This document shows, in pieces, positions 47,273 to 56,243 of a stretch of 64,000 nt of DNA. A program made the position numbers and the translations under genes. The stretch lies in contig NZ_CP034726.1 of NCBI RefSeq assembly GCF_004359375.1, forward strand, positions 248,001-312,000. Direction: 5' to 3'. Within the stretch, counting starts at the first letter, position 1. Each line of letters begins with the position of its first letter. Source of the DNA: Acetilactobacillus jinshanensis (lineage in GTDB: Bacteria > Bacillota > Bacilli > Lactobacillales > Lactobacillaceae). Below the pieces are notes generated by a model. That model was given only the letters and a program-made list of their open reading frames with translations. It ran no database searches and had not been told where the DNA came from.

Positions 47273-48640
47273 ATGAAAGTAAAAGCACCAGTTCAACAAG
47301 GCCAGGCCTATCGAGTTAAGATTGTTAATTTGACTTATCAGGGCTTAGGCGTTGGGATTTATAAGGATTTTCCAATATTTATTAATAATGCTTTACCAGG
47401 TGAAGATGTGTTGACACGAATTATTCGGGTTAAACGTCACTTTAGTTTTGGTAAAGTCCTAAAATTTTATCAACAGAGTCCCGATCGTGTTCATTCAATT
47501 GATGAAAAATATTTACAAACGGGGATTGCGCCGTTAGAACATTTAAAATATCCTGCTCAGTTAAAATTTAAACATGATCAGGTGGCTGAATTATTTAAAA
47601 AGGCTGGCTTAAAGGTTCAGGTAAAGCCCACCATCGGAATGAAGAAACCTTATCAATACCGTAATAAGGCTCAGATTCCCGTTAAGATGGTTAAAGGTCA
47701 ATTAGAGACCGGCTTTTATAAACGACATTCCCATTATTTGGTCCCGATCACTGATTTCTATATTCAGGATCCAAAGATTGATCAAACGATTTTGGTAGTT
47801 CGTAATATCTTACGAAAGTATCAGATTGTCCCTTATAATGAGCGAACTCATCGAGGTGTGATTCGTAATGTCATGGTCCGCCGTGGTCGAAAGTCGCATC
47901 AAATTATGGTGGGATTGGTTACCCGGTCCAAGAAATTACCGCATGCTGAAGAGATTACTAAAGCAATTGTGGATAAGTGTCCCGAAGTTAAGAGTGTTAT
48001 CCACAACATTAACTTACGTGACAATAACGTTCTTCTAGGGACTAAAAATCGTTTGTTATATGGTAAACCATACATCGATGACCAACTAATGGGCTTAACC
48101 TTTAGAATCTCTTTAAACGCTTTTTATCAGGTTAATCCGGTCCAAACTCAAAAGCTGTATTCAATTGCGATTAAAGAAGCCCAGTTAAAGCCAAATCAGA
48201 TTGCAATTGATGCCTATTGTGGAATCGGGACGATTTCATTATCGATTGCGAAATACGTTAAACGGGTTTACGGTGTTGAAATTGTTCCACAAGCAATTAA
48301 AGATGCAAAAGTTAACGCTAAGTTAAATCATATCGATAACGTCAAGTTTGTTGCTAATCGAGCCGAAGACCAAATGCCATTATGGGCAAAACACGGGATT
48401 CGACCTGACGTGATTTTTGTGGATCCGCCACGAAAGGGCCTTGCAGAATCCTTTATCAAGAGTGCGGCCTCTGTCAAACCAAAAAAGATCGTTTATATTT
48501 CTTGTAAGCCAGCTACGTTAGTGCGTGACGTTCGTCGCTTTAACCAGTTGGGCTATCATGTTACTCAACCGGTTCAGCCGGTTGACCAGTTTCCGCAAAC
48601 GGTTCAAATCGAATCGGTTACGGTATTGGAACGAAAGTAA
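47273..48640 (+). CDS. rlmCD: 23S rRNA (uracil-C5)-methyltransferase, RlmD/RlmCD type
   Basis: 455-residue SAM-dependent methyltransferase making m5U in 23S rRNA. An N-terminal TRAM domain (GQAYRVKIVNLTYQGLGVG) is followed by the SAM site DAYCGIGTISLSIA near residue 315, the DPPRKGL motif near residue 383 and the catalytic Cys in YISCKPATLVRD near residue 407. The iron-sulfur cysteines of E. coli RlmD are replaced (TGIAPLEHL), as in other Bacilli. ATG at 47273 follows AAAGGTGA. Dual-site RlmCD versus single-site specificity cannot be told. Confidence 0.92.
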   Translation: MKVKAPVQQGQAYRVKIVNLTYQGLGVGIYKDFPIFINNALPGEDVLTRIIRVKRHFSFGKVLKFYQQSPDRVHSIDEKYLQTGIAPLEHLKYPAQLKFKHDQVAELFKKAGLKVQVKPTIGMKKPYQYRNKAQIPVKMVKGQLETGFYKRHSHYLVPITDFYIQDPKIDQTILVVRNILRKYQIVPYNERTHRGVIRNVMVRRGRKSHQIMVGLVTRSKKLPHAEEITKAIVDKCPEVKSVIHNINLRDNNVLLGTKNRLLYGKPYIDDQLMGLTFRISLNAFYQVNPVQTQKLYSIAIKEAQLKPNQIAIDAYCGIGTISLSIAKYVKRVYGVEIVPQAIKDAKVNAKLNHIDNVKFVANRAEDQMPLWAKHGIRPDVIFVDPPRKGLAESFIKSAASVKPKKIVYISCKPATLVRDVRRFNQLGYHVTQPVQPVDQFPQTVQIESVTVLERK

Positions 48641-48660
48641 TTCTTTATTAATGTAAAATA

Positions 48661-48697
48661 AAACACCGTTTAATTATCATAATTAAACGGTGTTTTT
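48661..48697. terminator. Bidirectional terminator between rlmCD and gntK
   Basis: AAACACCGTTTAATT pairs perfectly with AATTAAACGGTGTTT, with A/T tracts on both sides, between convergent genes. Confidence 0.92.
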
Positions 48698-48722
48698 GTA
48701 TGATTAAGATTAATTTTGTAAA

Positions 48723-50258
48723 TTAACCTTCGTGGTGTTCACGCTGGAAATCAGCGATTGCTTTGTATTCAGTTTCAAGTTTCTTACCAAGACGAAGGTA
48801 AATTGGGATTAATTCTTTGTAAACGTCGGCGTTCTTCTTGATTGGTTCTAATGAACGGGTAGTACCAACGAAGTTCTTAACTTCACCTAAGTTATCAATT
48901 AAGCCTAAGCTTAACATACCCAGAGTGGCGGCACCTAAAGCAGTACCTTCAAAACTCTTTGGAATGGTAACTTCCTGATCGAAGATATCAGCTAACATCT
49001 GACGCCATAAACCAGAACGGGCAAAGCCACCGGTGGCTTGAATACTCTTCGGCTTACCAACGACGTCTTCTAAGGCTTTATTAACAGCAAATAAATTGTA
49101 TACGATACCTTCTAAAGCGGCACGGATCATCTGCGGGATGCCGTCTTGACGGGTCAAACCGAAGAATGATGCACGGGCGTTAGCATCCCAAATTGGTGCA
49201 CGTTCACCGCCTAAGAATGGATGACAGATAACACCATCAGATCCAGCAGGAACGGTTGAAGCGATCTTAGTTAACAGGTCGTATGGATCCATGTTAAGTT
49301 CCTTAGCGGTAACTTTTTCGGAGCCACAGATCTGATCACGAATCCAGCGGAAGACGATTCCACCGTTGTTAACGGGTCCACCGACTACCCACATGTGATG
49401 GTAGAGGTAGTAACAGAAGACACGGCCCTTAGGATCAGTCTTCGGTTTATCGGTAATTACACGAACGGCACCGGAAGTACCAATGGTGATTGCTAATACA
49501 CCGGGTTGAATAGCGTTAACACCTAAATTAGCTAAAGGTCCGTCAGATGCACCGATAACGAATGGCATCTTTGGATCAAGACCGGTCAATTTAACAACGT
49601 GAGAATTTAAACCTTTTAATTGGTAGGTGGTATCAACTAATTCTGGTAACTGGTCACGTTTAACGCCGGCAACTTTTAATGCGGTTGGATCCCAATCCAT
49701 GGTGTGAATGTTGAACATTCCGGTGGCGTTAGCGATTGAGTAATCTTCTTTAAGCGTACCGAATAATAGGTAAATGATGTATTCTTTTAAGCCAACGAAC
49801 CAATGAGCTTTCTTGAATAAGTCGGGGCGTTCGTTGCGGAACCACATAATTTTAGTTAATGGTGTCATTGGATGGATCGGGGTTCCAGTGGCTTGGTAAA
49901 GCTTGGGACCTAAATCACTGTGCTTAAGTTGATCAGCATATTTGTATGCTCGGTTATCGGCCCATGTTAAAGCTCTGGTTAATGGACGGTGATTCTTATC
50001 CAATAAAATTAAACTGTGCATGGCACAGGAGAATGAAACTCCTTTAATGTCACTTGGGTTGTCAACTTTACTGGTTAAATCATGTAGTCCCTTTAACATT
50101 GCCAAGTAGATTTCATGTGGATCTTCTTCGGCCATTCCAGGAGCATCCTGATACAATTTGTAGCCGTTATTTACATACCCTAGTACTTTACCTTTAGTGT
50201 TATAAAGGACCAGTTTAATACTAGTGGTACCAATATCGGCACCAATAACATAATCCAT
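48723..50258 (-). CDS. gntK: Gluconokinase (FGGY family)
   Basis: 511-residue FGGY carbohydrate kinase, best matched to gluconokinase (gluconate to 6-phosphogluconate, feeding the phosphoketolase/pentose phosphate route). N-terminal ATPase site GADIGTTSIKLVLYN at residue 5, sugar-binding stretch DPHEIYLAML and WADNRA near residue 106, TIGTSGAVR near residue 258 and C-terminal ATGGFARSGLWRQMLADIF near residue 400. Xylulokinase is the main alternative within the family. No gluconate permease or regulator is adjacent. AAAGGA lies upstream of the ATG. Confidence 0.85.
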   Translation of the reverse strand: MDYVIGADIGTTSIKLVLYNTKGKVLGYVNNGYKLYQDAPGMAEEDPHEIYLAMLKGLHDLTSKVDNPSDIKGVSFSCAMHSLILLDKNHRPLTRALTWADNRAYKYADQLKHSDLGPKLYQATGTPIHPMTPLTKIMWFRNERPDLFKKAHWFVGLKEYIIYLLFGTLKEDYSIANATGMFNIHTMDWDPTALKVAGVKRDQLPELVDTTYQLKGLNSHVVKLTGLDPKMPFVIGASDGPLANLGVNAIQPGVLAITIGTSGAVRVITDKPKTDPKGRVFCYYLYHHMWVVGGPVNNGGIVFRWIRDQICGSEKVTAKELNMDPYDLLTKIASTVPAGSDGVICHPFLGGERAPIWDANARASFFGLTRQDGIPQMIRAALEGIVYNLFAVNKALEDVVGKPKSIQATGGFARSGLWRQMLADIFDQEVTIPKSFEGTALGAATLGMLSLGLIDNLGEVKNFVGTTRSLEPIKKNADVYKELIPIYLRLGKKLETEYKAIADFQREHHEG

Positions 50259-50282
50259 AATAAATTAGCGTTCCTTTCAAAA

Positions 50283-50386
50283 TTTTATCTTTTTAGATAA
50301 AAGTTATATGATAAAAATTACTGAGTAGCGTCAGCCGCTCAACTCAATTATACTTGATAATTGTTGATCGTCCAAGAAGTTGAGCG
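50283..50386. repeat. Nested inverted repeats between gntK and the lysozyme-like pseudogene
   Basis: TTTTATCT/AGATAAAA (50283-50302) forms one palindrome. Further right, CGCTCAACT (50336-50344) is repeated inverted as AGTTGAGCG (50378-50386), and between them CAATTAT/ATAATTG forms another stem. The second set lies in the presumed 5' leader of the pseudogene, ahead of its GGGGG ribosome site. It could be an operator or a leader hairpin; no T tract follows. Confidence 0.5.
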
Positions 50387-50408
50387 CGCTAACGGGGGAT
50401 GGAACCAT

Positions 50409-51124
50409 TTGCGTCGACGAGTTGATCAGAATAATTTTAAATCGTCAGGATATTTATGGCCGATGTTAATTGTCATTTTATTAGTAATCGGCCTAATAAG
50501 CAGCGTTTCGGTTTATCATCATTATGAGATGTCACGGCTTAATCAATATCCATATCGAGGCGTTGGTGTAACCCAATAGGATGGGTACGTTGACTTCTTT
50601 TCGTTGGCGAAAACCGGTCAAAAATTCGTGTATATATTCGAGCAACTCAAGGTTCCATCTATACTGATAATGATTTTGATAATAATTATCAAAGAGCGGA
50701 AGGTTCTAGCTTAGATATTGGTGTTTACCACGTTTTTAGTTTTGCTAGCCACCCGCAAGATCAATTTAAGAATTTTAAAGATCAGATTGCGACCAGGGTT
50801 GGTTCATTACCGATCGCTGTTCAAGTTAGTTCTAAACGACCGCTAACTAAGTCCAGGATTGCATCACTAAAAGTTTTTGTTAATGACGTTAAACGGCATT
50901 ATCATCAGCCGGTGATCATCTGGACATCACGTCCGATCGCTAATCAGTTGAAATTAGGACACGTTTGGATTAATAATTCACCAAGTCCTCAAGAATGGTT
51001 GATGGTCTTAAATCCAAAGGAAACCTTGAATTTAAACGGTCAGGATAATAACGTTACTCAATTTGTATTTAATGGTAATCATCGTAACTGGCGTGAGTTT
51101 TCGGATTTAAACCACATTAATTAA
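50409..51124 (+). pseudogene. Membrane-anchored GH25-like lysozyme, inactivated by a stop and a frameshift
   Basis: The first part encodes an N-terminal anchor (YLWPMLIVILLVIGLISSV, near residue 15) followed by YPYRGVGVTQ. An amber TAG at 50577-50579 then interrupts the frame; the same frame continues DGYVDFFSLAKTGQKFVYI, including the conserved first Asp of GH25 muramidases. At 50631-50638 (TATATATT) two extra bases shift the frame; the rest reads RATQGSIYTDNDFDNNYQRAEG... GVYHVFSF to the end at 51124. The usual DxE catalytic pair is also gone (AVQVSS instead of VVDVEY). TTG at 50409 behind GGGGGATGG is the likely original start. Confidence 0.85.
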
Positions 51125-51143
51125 GTTAATCGAGGTATTTTGA

Positions 51144-52427
51144 ATGTTAAAAGTATTTAAAGAACATTTTTATAAACTGTATCATAAGCCAACTCTGATT
51201 CAGCAGAAGGTTTATCAACCGTTATCCACGGGTCATAACGTTGTGGGCTTATCGCCAACGGGCTCTGGTAAAACGGTTGCCTTCCTGTTACCGTTATTGG
51301 AAAACGTGACGAGGGATTCTGAATCTCAACTCGTAATCTTTGAACCGTCGCAAGAATTAGCGATTCAAACCAGTCACGTTGCTCGTGAATGGGCTAATCT
51401 ACTTCATCTTACGGTGTTATCTCTAATTGGTGGTGCTAATTTACGTCGACAGAAGGAAAATCTGAAGAAACGCCACCCGCAGATCGTTGTTGGAACGCCT
51501 GGCCGAATTCAGGTCTTAGTTGATAGTAACCACTTAAAATTAGGGCACCTGCAGTCAGTCGTGATCGATGAAGCCGATAATTTATTGACTGGTAATACAC
51601 TTGAAGTCATTCGTGGGATTTTGGATCACGGTCCATCCCACGTTCAATTAAGCTTTTTCTCCGCCACGGATACTGACATTCTTCATCATTTAAAGCAATG
51701 GTTCGCCCAAGATGTTGAACGGATCGATGTTCGTCGTCAGGATAAGACCCGTGGCCCCGTTCTTCATGGTTTATTACGAATCGGGATGCGAAAACGCAAT
51801 CTAATGCTTAAGATGTTGATGGACGTTCCGCATTTTAAAGCATTAGTCTTCTTTAATAATCTAAAGGAACTTAACCAGACGTATAGTTACTTTAAGCACC
51901 TTAACATTCACCGTGTTGCAAAATTAGCTGGATACCAAGGTCAGATTCCACGAGCTAAAGCTATGCGTGGTTTTCGTAAGAACAAAATCCAGTTACTTTT
52001 AACGACCGATGTTACCGCCCGTGGTTTGGATATTCCTGCATTACCCGCAGTGATTAACTACGAAGTCCCTAAGCATAAAATTGAATACATTCATCGAATT
52101 GGCCGAACCGGTCGAATGGGTCACAAGGGATTAGTAATTAACTTTGGTGATAGTCATGACTTTCGTGATCTTAGGCATGAATGCCAGGGGTTAGGTTATC
52201 ATTTTGAATTGATTTACTTCTACGATAAACAGATCCTGAACCGTGAACAGCTTAAAAAAGCTCGAGCTAAGGATCATGCTGAACATCCACAGAAAAAGCA
52301 CATAACTGAGCCTAATCAGCACCGTCATTACCACAGTCACAAACATCATCAGCGAAAGCGCAAGAATTCTAAAAACAAAGGCATGTGGCATAAGTGGCGA
52401 AAAGAAGATCGCCGTCATCAACACTAG
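51144..52427 (+). CDS. cshB: DEAD-box RNA helicase, CshB-like
   Basis: 427-residue DEAD-box helicase. Q-motif region KPTLIQQKVYQ, Walker A SPTGSGKT near residue 38, motif Ia EPSQELAIQ (usually PTRELA), motif Ib GTPGRI, motif II DEAD near residue 145, motif III FSATD, motif V TTDVTARGLDIP near residue 291 and motif VI HRIGRTGRMG near residue 313. The C-terminal 60 residues are very rich in His, Lys and Arg and likely bind RNA. It probably helps in cold-shock RNA unwinding or ribosome assembly. It starts 19 bases after the pseudogene. Confidence 0.9.
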   Translation: MLKVFKEHFYKLYHKPTLIQQKVYQPLSTGHNVVGLSPTGSGKTVAFLLPLLENVTRDSESQLVIFEPSQELAIQTSHVAREWANLLHLTVLSLIGGANLRRQKENLKKRHPQIVVGTPGRIQVLVDSNHLKLGHLQSVVIDEADNLLTGNTLEVIRGILDHGPSHVQLSFFSATDTDILHHLKQWFAQDVERIDVRRQDKTRGPVLHGLLRIGMRKRNLMLKMLMDVPHFKALVFFNNLKELNQTYSYFKHLNIHRVAKLAGYQGQIPRAKAMRGFRKNKIQLLLTTDVTARGLDIPALPAVINYEVPKHKIEYIHRIGRTGRMGHKGLVINFGDSHDFRDLRHECQGLGYHFELIYFYDKQILNREQLKKARAKDHAEHPQKKHITEPNQHRHYHSHKHHQRKRKNSKNKGMWHKWRKEDRRHQH

Positions 52428-52469
52428 CTTTACTTTATTAAATTAACGTGAGAAAATAATTCATGTCAT

Positions 52470-52542
52470 GGTCCTATAGTCTAATTGGATAGGACGACCG
52501 CCCCCTAAGCGGTCGATCTCGGTCCGAATCCGAGTAGGACCA
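52470..52542 (+). tRNA. tRNA-Arg(CCT)
   Basis: GGTCCTA pairs with TAGGACC; anticodon stem ACCGC/GCGGT encloses CCCCTAA, giving CCT, which reads the rare AGG codon. T-arm GGTCCGAATCC present. Discriminator A, CCA not encoded. It stands alone between cshB and a terminator. Confidence 0.95.
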
Positions 52543-52556
52543 TTACTTGAAGGAAT

Positions 52557-52588
52557 AAAAAAGAGCCAAATTAATTTGGCTCTTTTTG
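52557..52588. terminator. Bidirectional terminator after tRNA-Arg
   Basis: AAAAAGAGCCAAATT pairs with AATTTGGCTCTTTTT, with A and T tracts on both sides, between convergent transcripts. Confidence 0.93.
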
Positions 52589-52606
52589 CTTCTATTATTA
52601 ATAAAT

Positions 52607-53485
52607 TTAAATCATAACGGTGACTGATGCTGCCGCAACGATTAAAACTAAACCGACAACCGTAACGGTCATTTCCTTTCGGGTCTTGGTTTGATGTAAA
52701 ACGTAGACACTTGAAAGAGTAGCTAGGATTACGGACGTTTGTGATAGAACGAATCCAGTGGCTAGACCGTTCATCTGCGGTTGTGCAGAAATTAAATAGG
52801 TCAATGCTGCAAAGGCAAAGAAGAAGCCACTGATGATTTGTTTATAGGTAACGGGTTCACGAAAAACGTTCTGTTTATTCATGTGACTTATACAATAGAT
52901 CAAAGCTAGCAAAACCATTCCGGCAGCCTGTGGCATAAATGCGTGCTGACCGTCAATGTGAGCGGCTTGTGGAGCAGCTGAATATAACCAATAACCGATC
53001 ACACCTATTAACAGTAAAATAACGGCTTTGGTCATATCACTACTGTTAGCTTTGCTCTTGTGTTCCTGCCAAGCGGTCATTGCTGCACCGATAATGATGA
53101 TGAGTAAGGCAACCATACCCCATACTTTATTGGCGAGACCTGGCCAGTCACCTAACGCAAAAACACCCCAGAGGGTAGTGGCCAATAACTGAAATGCGGT
53201 TGTGATCGGCATGACTCGACTTGAACCTACGTACTGGAAGGCTTTGAACGACATGATCTGTCCAAAGGCCCAGCCACATCCGGAAATAATGGACCAGATT
53301 AGGGCTTTGCCAGTTGGGACACTAATATCATCAACAATATTAAATACGATGGCAAAGATTAGGGTTCCAACGGTTGACCCCAAGATTTGGTTAGTTGGCT
53401 TACCGCCAAATTTGGAAGCAACGGTTGGATAGAAGCCCCAGCCTAATAGGGGACCTAAGCCAACCAGAAGCGCAGCAATGTTCAT
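52607..53485 (-). CDS. GRP-family sugar transporter (GlcU/RbsU-like)
   Basis: 292-residue membrane protein with ten predicted segments of the glucose/ribose porter family (drug/metabolite transporter superfamily). The N-terminal LLVGLGPLLGWGFYPTVASKFGG motif and GSTVGTLIF near residue 38 are typical of GlcU and RbsU. It likely takes up glucose or ribose by proton symport; the sugar cannot be fixed. Start at 53485 is chosen because TAAGGA lies 9 bases before this ATG; another ATG three codons upstream abuts the site. Confidence 0.9.
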   Translation of the reverse strand: MNIAALLVGLGPLLGWGFYPTVASKFGGKPTNQILGSTVGTLIFAIVFNIVDDISVPTGKALIWSIISGCGWAFGQIMSFKAFQYVGSSRVMPITTAFQLLATTLWGVFALGDWPGLANKVWGMVALLIIIIGAAMTAWQEHKSKANSSDMTKAVILLLIGVIGYWLYSAAPQAAHIDGQHAFMPQAAGMVLLALIYCISHMNKQNVFREPVTYKQIISGFFFAFAALTYLISAQPQMNGLATGFVLSQTSVILATLSSVYVLHQTKTRKEMTVTVVGLVLIVAAASVTVMI

Positions 53486-53513
53486 ATTAATCATTCCTTA
53501 GCGATTTTAATTA

Positions 53514-54011
53514 TTATTTAAAGGCAAAATATTTTGAGACGATGTAGTTAATTACGATAATGATGACTTGAATAAGAATTACACAAATGACTTTATTCAT
53601 TAGGATCGGGTTGCCAACGAAGTTATGAATTATTGTCATCTTTAATAGCGACGTTTGGTAATTAATTCGGTTCAACAAAAAGATATGGATAAAGAATTCA
53701 TAAAAATGGGTAATCATTAGGGACGTAAGCAAAAAGTCGAAAACGGCGCTAATACCACGACCGATTAAAAAAATAATAAACTGTGCCGTAACACTTTTTG
53801 ATTGGTTACTATTGTTAAAAACTAAATACTTATTCACGATGAATGCAAAAACAGTTGAAATGGTCTGAGCAATTGCAACCGGAATCATCTCACTGGTCAT
53901 CATCGCCATTGACGTAAAACGAGCGACAAAATAAACCAGGGTCGTCATTCCGCCCCAAAATAGATATTCAATTTTCTCGTTAAAAATAAGTTTATGAATT
54001 AGGTCTGTCAT
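53514..54011 (-). CDS. GtrA-family membrane protein
   Basis: 165-residue protein with four hydrophobic segments. The first (EYLFWGGMTTLVYFVARF) and second (FAFIVNKYLVF) match the GtrA-like family, thought to flip or handle polyprenyl-linked sugars. The FxxNKYxVF motif is the family hallmark. The loop around residues 100-130 is longer than usual. It lies 10 bases after the GtrB-type glycosyltransferase, with which it probably acts in side-chain glycosylation of a wall polymer. Confidence 0.85.
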   Translation of the reverse strand: MTDLIHKLIFNEKIEYLFWGGMTTLVYFVARFTSMAMMTSEMIPVAIAQTISTVFAFIVNKYLVFNNSNQSKSVTAQFIIFLIGRGISAVFDFLLTSLMITHFYEFFIHIFLLNRINYQTSLLKMTIIHNFVGNPILMNKVICVILIQVIIIVINYIVSKYFAFK

Positions 54012-54021
54012 TATGATTTAC

Positions 54022-54960
54022 TTACTTCATTTCCTTAATGGTGTACAACGGGCGGTGCTTTACTTCCAGGTAGATCTTCCCGATGTATTTCCCGATAATT
54101 CCTAGACAGAAGAGCTGGATACCACCGATCAGAAGAATAATTGAAACTAATGACGGCCAGCCAGCAACGGCGCCGCCCCAGAAGATGGCTCTTAAGACAA
54201 CGAAGATCAGGCCTAAAAATGCTAAGAAGCAGGAAAAGCCGCCGATGATTGTAGCGATTTTTAACGGGACGTCAGAAAAATCAATAATAGCTTCCAGCGA
54301 ATATTCAAATAGGGAGTGTAATGACCAATCAGATTTACCAGCAGCTCTTGGTCGGCCCTTGTATTTAAGGAATTTAACTTTAAAGCCGACCCAGCTGAAT
54401 AATCCCTTGGTGAAACGGTTCCGTTCCTTTAATTTAAGGAACGTATTAAGGAATTGACGGGTCATTAATCTAAAGTCACGAACGTTAGGTTGAATTTTAA
54501 CGGACGAGATCCGGTTTAAAATTCCGTAGAAGTGTTTGGATAAGAATGCTCTGATGGGGCCTTGCTTACGGGATGTTTGAACACAACCGACACAGTCGTA
54601 ACCGTCATCCCGGATGTACTTAAGCATTTTGGGTAATAAAGACGGGGGATCCTGTAAGTCAACGTCCATTTCAGCGACGTAATCACCAGTAATATTGTTA
54701 AAGCCGGCGGCCATAGCAGCTTCTTTACCAAAATTACGGGCAAACGAAATATAATGAACGTGCTGCGGATCTTTTGCGTGAAGGTCCCTTATAATGGGTA
54801 ATGTTTTGTCACTGGACCCATCATTAATGAATAAATATTCATAATCATAATGCATCCCATGAGCTTTCATTTGCTTAAAGACTTTTTCTACGGTTTTATA
54901 AAAGAGTCGAATTGAGGGTTCTTCGTTGTAGCATGGAACTACTAGACCAATCTTTTTCAT
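54022..54960 (-). CDS. GtrB/DPM-type bactoprenol glycosyltransferase
   Basis: 312-residue GT2 family enzyme. Nucleotide-sugar region VVPCYNEE near residue 8 and FINDGSSDKT near residue 46, metal-binding DVDLQDPP near residue 98, acceptor region SWVGFKV, and two C-terminal membrane segments (residues ~230-300). Such enzymes attach glucose or another sugar to undecaprenyl phosphate at the inner leaflet. With the GtrA protein it forms the two-gene module that glycosylates teichoic acid or polysaccharide; the terminal transferase is not in the window. AAGGAG precedes the ATG. Confidence 0.92.
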   Translation of the reverse strand: MKKIGLVVPCYNEEPSIRLFYKTVEKVFKQMKAHGMHYDYEYLFINDGSSDKTLPIIRDLHAKDPQHVHYISFARNFGKEAAMAAGFNNITGDYVAEMDVDLQDPPSLLPKMLKYIRDDGYDCVGCVQTSRKQGPIRAFLSKHFYGILNRISSVKIQPNVRDFRLMTRQFLNTFLKLKERNRFTKGLFSWVGFKVKFLKYKGRPRAAGKSDWSLHSLFEYSLEAIIDFSDVPLKIATIIGGFSCFLAFLGLIFVVLRAIFWGGAVAGWPSLVSIILLIGGIQLFCLGIIGKYIGKIYLEVKHRPLYTIKEMK

Positions 54961-55117
54961 TACAAAGCTCCTTATTTAATTTCAAATGTCTAATATTAGA
55001 ATTTATTTATAATAGTACCTAAATAATAACACATTGTTAATTATTAACTGAAAATCGGAATTATAAAAATATTTTGTTATAATTAAAGCAAGTAAAAAGG
55101 GTGTAAAGGTGTTAAAT

Positions 55118-56242
55118 ATGAACGAACCAATTAAAGTTATGACAATTTTCGGGACCCGTCCAGAAGCCATTAAGATGGCCCCGATTATTTTAAAAATGAA
55201 GCAAGAACCAGACCGCTTTGATCCCATTACGGTCGTAACGGGCCAGCATCGAGAAATGCTCCAGCAGGTCCTGCACGTGTTTAATATTCATCCCGATTGT
55301 AATTTGAATATTATGCGTAAAAACCAAACATTGAGTGAAATCACCACGACCGTGATTAATAAGCTGGACCCGATTTTAGATCAACATCGTCCAGACATTA
55401 TCTTGGTGCATGGTGACACGACTTCAACATTGTCTGCGGCAATCAGTGCCTTTTATCATAAGATTCCGTTGGGTCACGTTGAAGCGGGCTTACGGACCTG
55501 GAATAAGTATTCACCGTACCCTGAAGAAATGAATCGACAGTTAACGGATACGTTAGCTGACGTGTATTTTGCACCGACACCTTTAAGCCGTCACAACTTA
55601 TTGATTGAACACCATAGTGATAAGCACATTTATGTTACCGGTAATACCGCAATTGACGCTTTAAAGAAGACGGTGGATCCTAATTATCATCATGCGGTTC
55701 TAGATAAAATTGATGATAAGCACCGGATCATTTTATTAACGATGCACCGTCGTGAAAACCAGGGTGTTCCGATGCTTCGAACCTTTAAGGCCATTAAACA
55801 AGAATTGGCTAAACATTCCGATACAGAAGTCATTTATCCAGTTCACTTAAGTCCAGCCGTACAAAAAGCTGCGCATCAAGAATTTGATTCGGTAGATCGA
55901 GTTCACTTAATTCCACCGTTGGACGTTGTGGATTTCCATAACATTTGTGCTAAAAGCTATTTTATTATGACGGATTCCGGTGGGGTTCAAGAAGAAGCCC
56001 CATCATTAGGCAAACCTGTATTAGTCCTTAGAAATCAGACTGAACGTCCTGAAGGTGTTAAGGCTGGGACTTTGAAATTAGTTGGTACCGATCCAAAGCG
56101 GGTTAAAGCCGGAATGGAAATGCTTCTAGATGACCCGAAAGCTTATCATAAGATGAGTACCGCTAAGAATCCTTATGGAGATGGAAAGGCCGCTAATCGC
56201 ATCTTATCAGCAATTTATAAAGAAATTAATGGTGATAAGTAA
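55118..56242 (+). CDS. mnaA: UDP-N-acetylglucosamine 2-epimerase (non-hydrolysing)
   Basis: 374-residue epimerase converting UDP-GlcNAc to UDP-ManNAc for wall teichoic acid linkage units or polysaccharide. Conserved FGTRPEAIKMAP near residue 10, VHGDTTS near residue 93, VEAGLRTWN near residue 116, PYPEEMNRQLTD near residue 128 and DSGGVQEEAP near residue 290. ATG at 55118 follows AAAGG; a GTG inside that site (55109) is the alternative. Divergent from gtrB, and translated just ahead of the YihY gene. Confidence 0.95.
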   Translation: MNEPIKVMTIFGTRPEAIKMAPIILKMKQEPDRFDPITVVTGQHREMLQQVLHVFNIHPDCNLNIMRKNQTLSEITTTVINKLDPILDQHRPDIILVHGDTTSTLSAAISAFYHKIPLGHVEAGLRTWNKYSPYPEEMNRQLTDTLADVYFAPTPLSRHNLLIEHHSDKHIYVTGNTAIDALKKTVDPNYHHAVLDKIDDKHRIILLTMHRRENQGVPMLRTFKAIKQELAKHSDTEVIYPVHLSPAVQKAAHQEFDSVDRVHLIPPLDVVDFHNICAKSYFIMTDSGGVQEEAPSLGKPVLVLRNQTERPEGVKAGTLKLVGTDPKRVKAGMEMLLDDPKAYHKMSTAKNPYGDGKAANRILSAIYKEINGDK

Positions 56243-56243
56243 C

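Noticed and set aside
50577-50640. Programmed recoding (stop read-through plus frameshift) of the GH25-like gene
   Set aside because: There is no typical slippery heptamer with a downstream stem, two independent lesions are needed, and the catalytic residues are already lost. Decay is simpler.
50409-51124. Prophage endolysin remnant
   Set aside because: No holin, structural or integrase genes are nearby, and it has an N-terminal membrane anchor as in chromosomal lysozymes.
54083-54457. 124-codon open frame opposite the GtrB-type gene
   Set aside because: Antisense shadow without ribosome site; the minus-strand glycosyltransferase explains the sequence.
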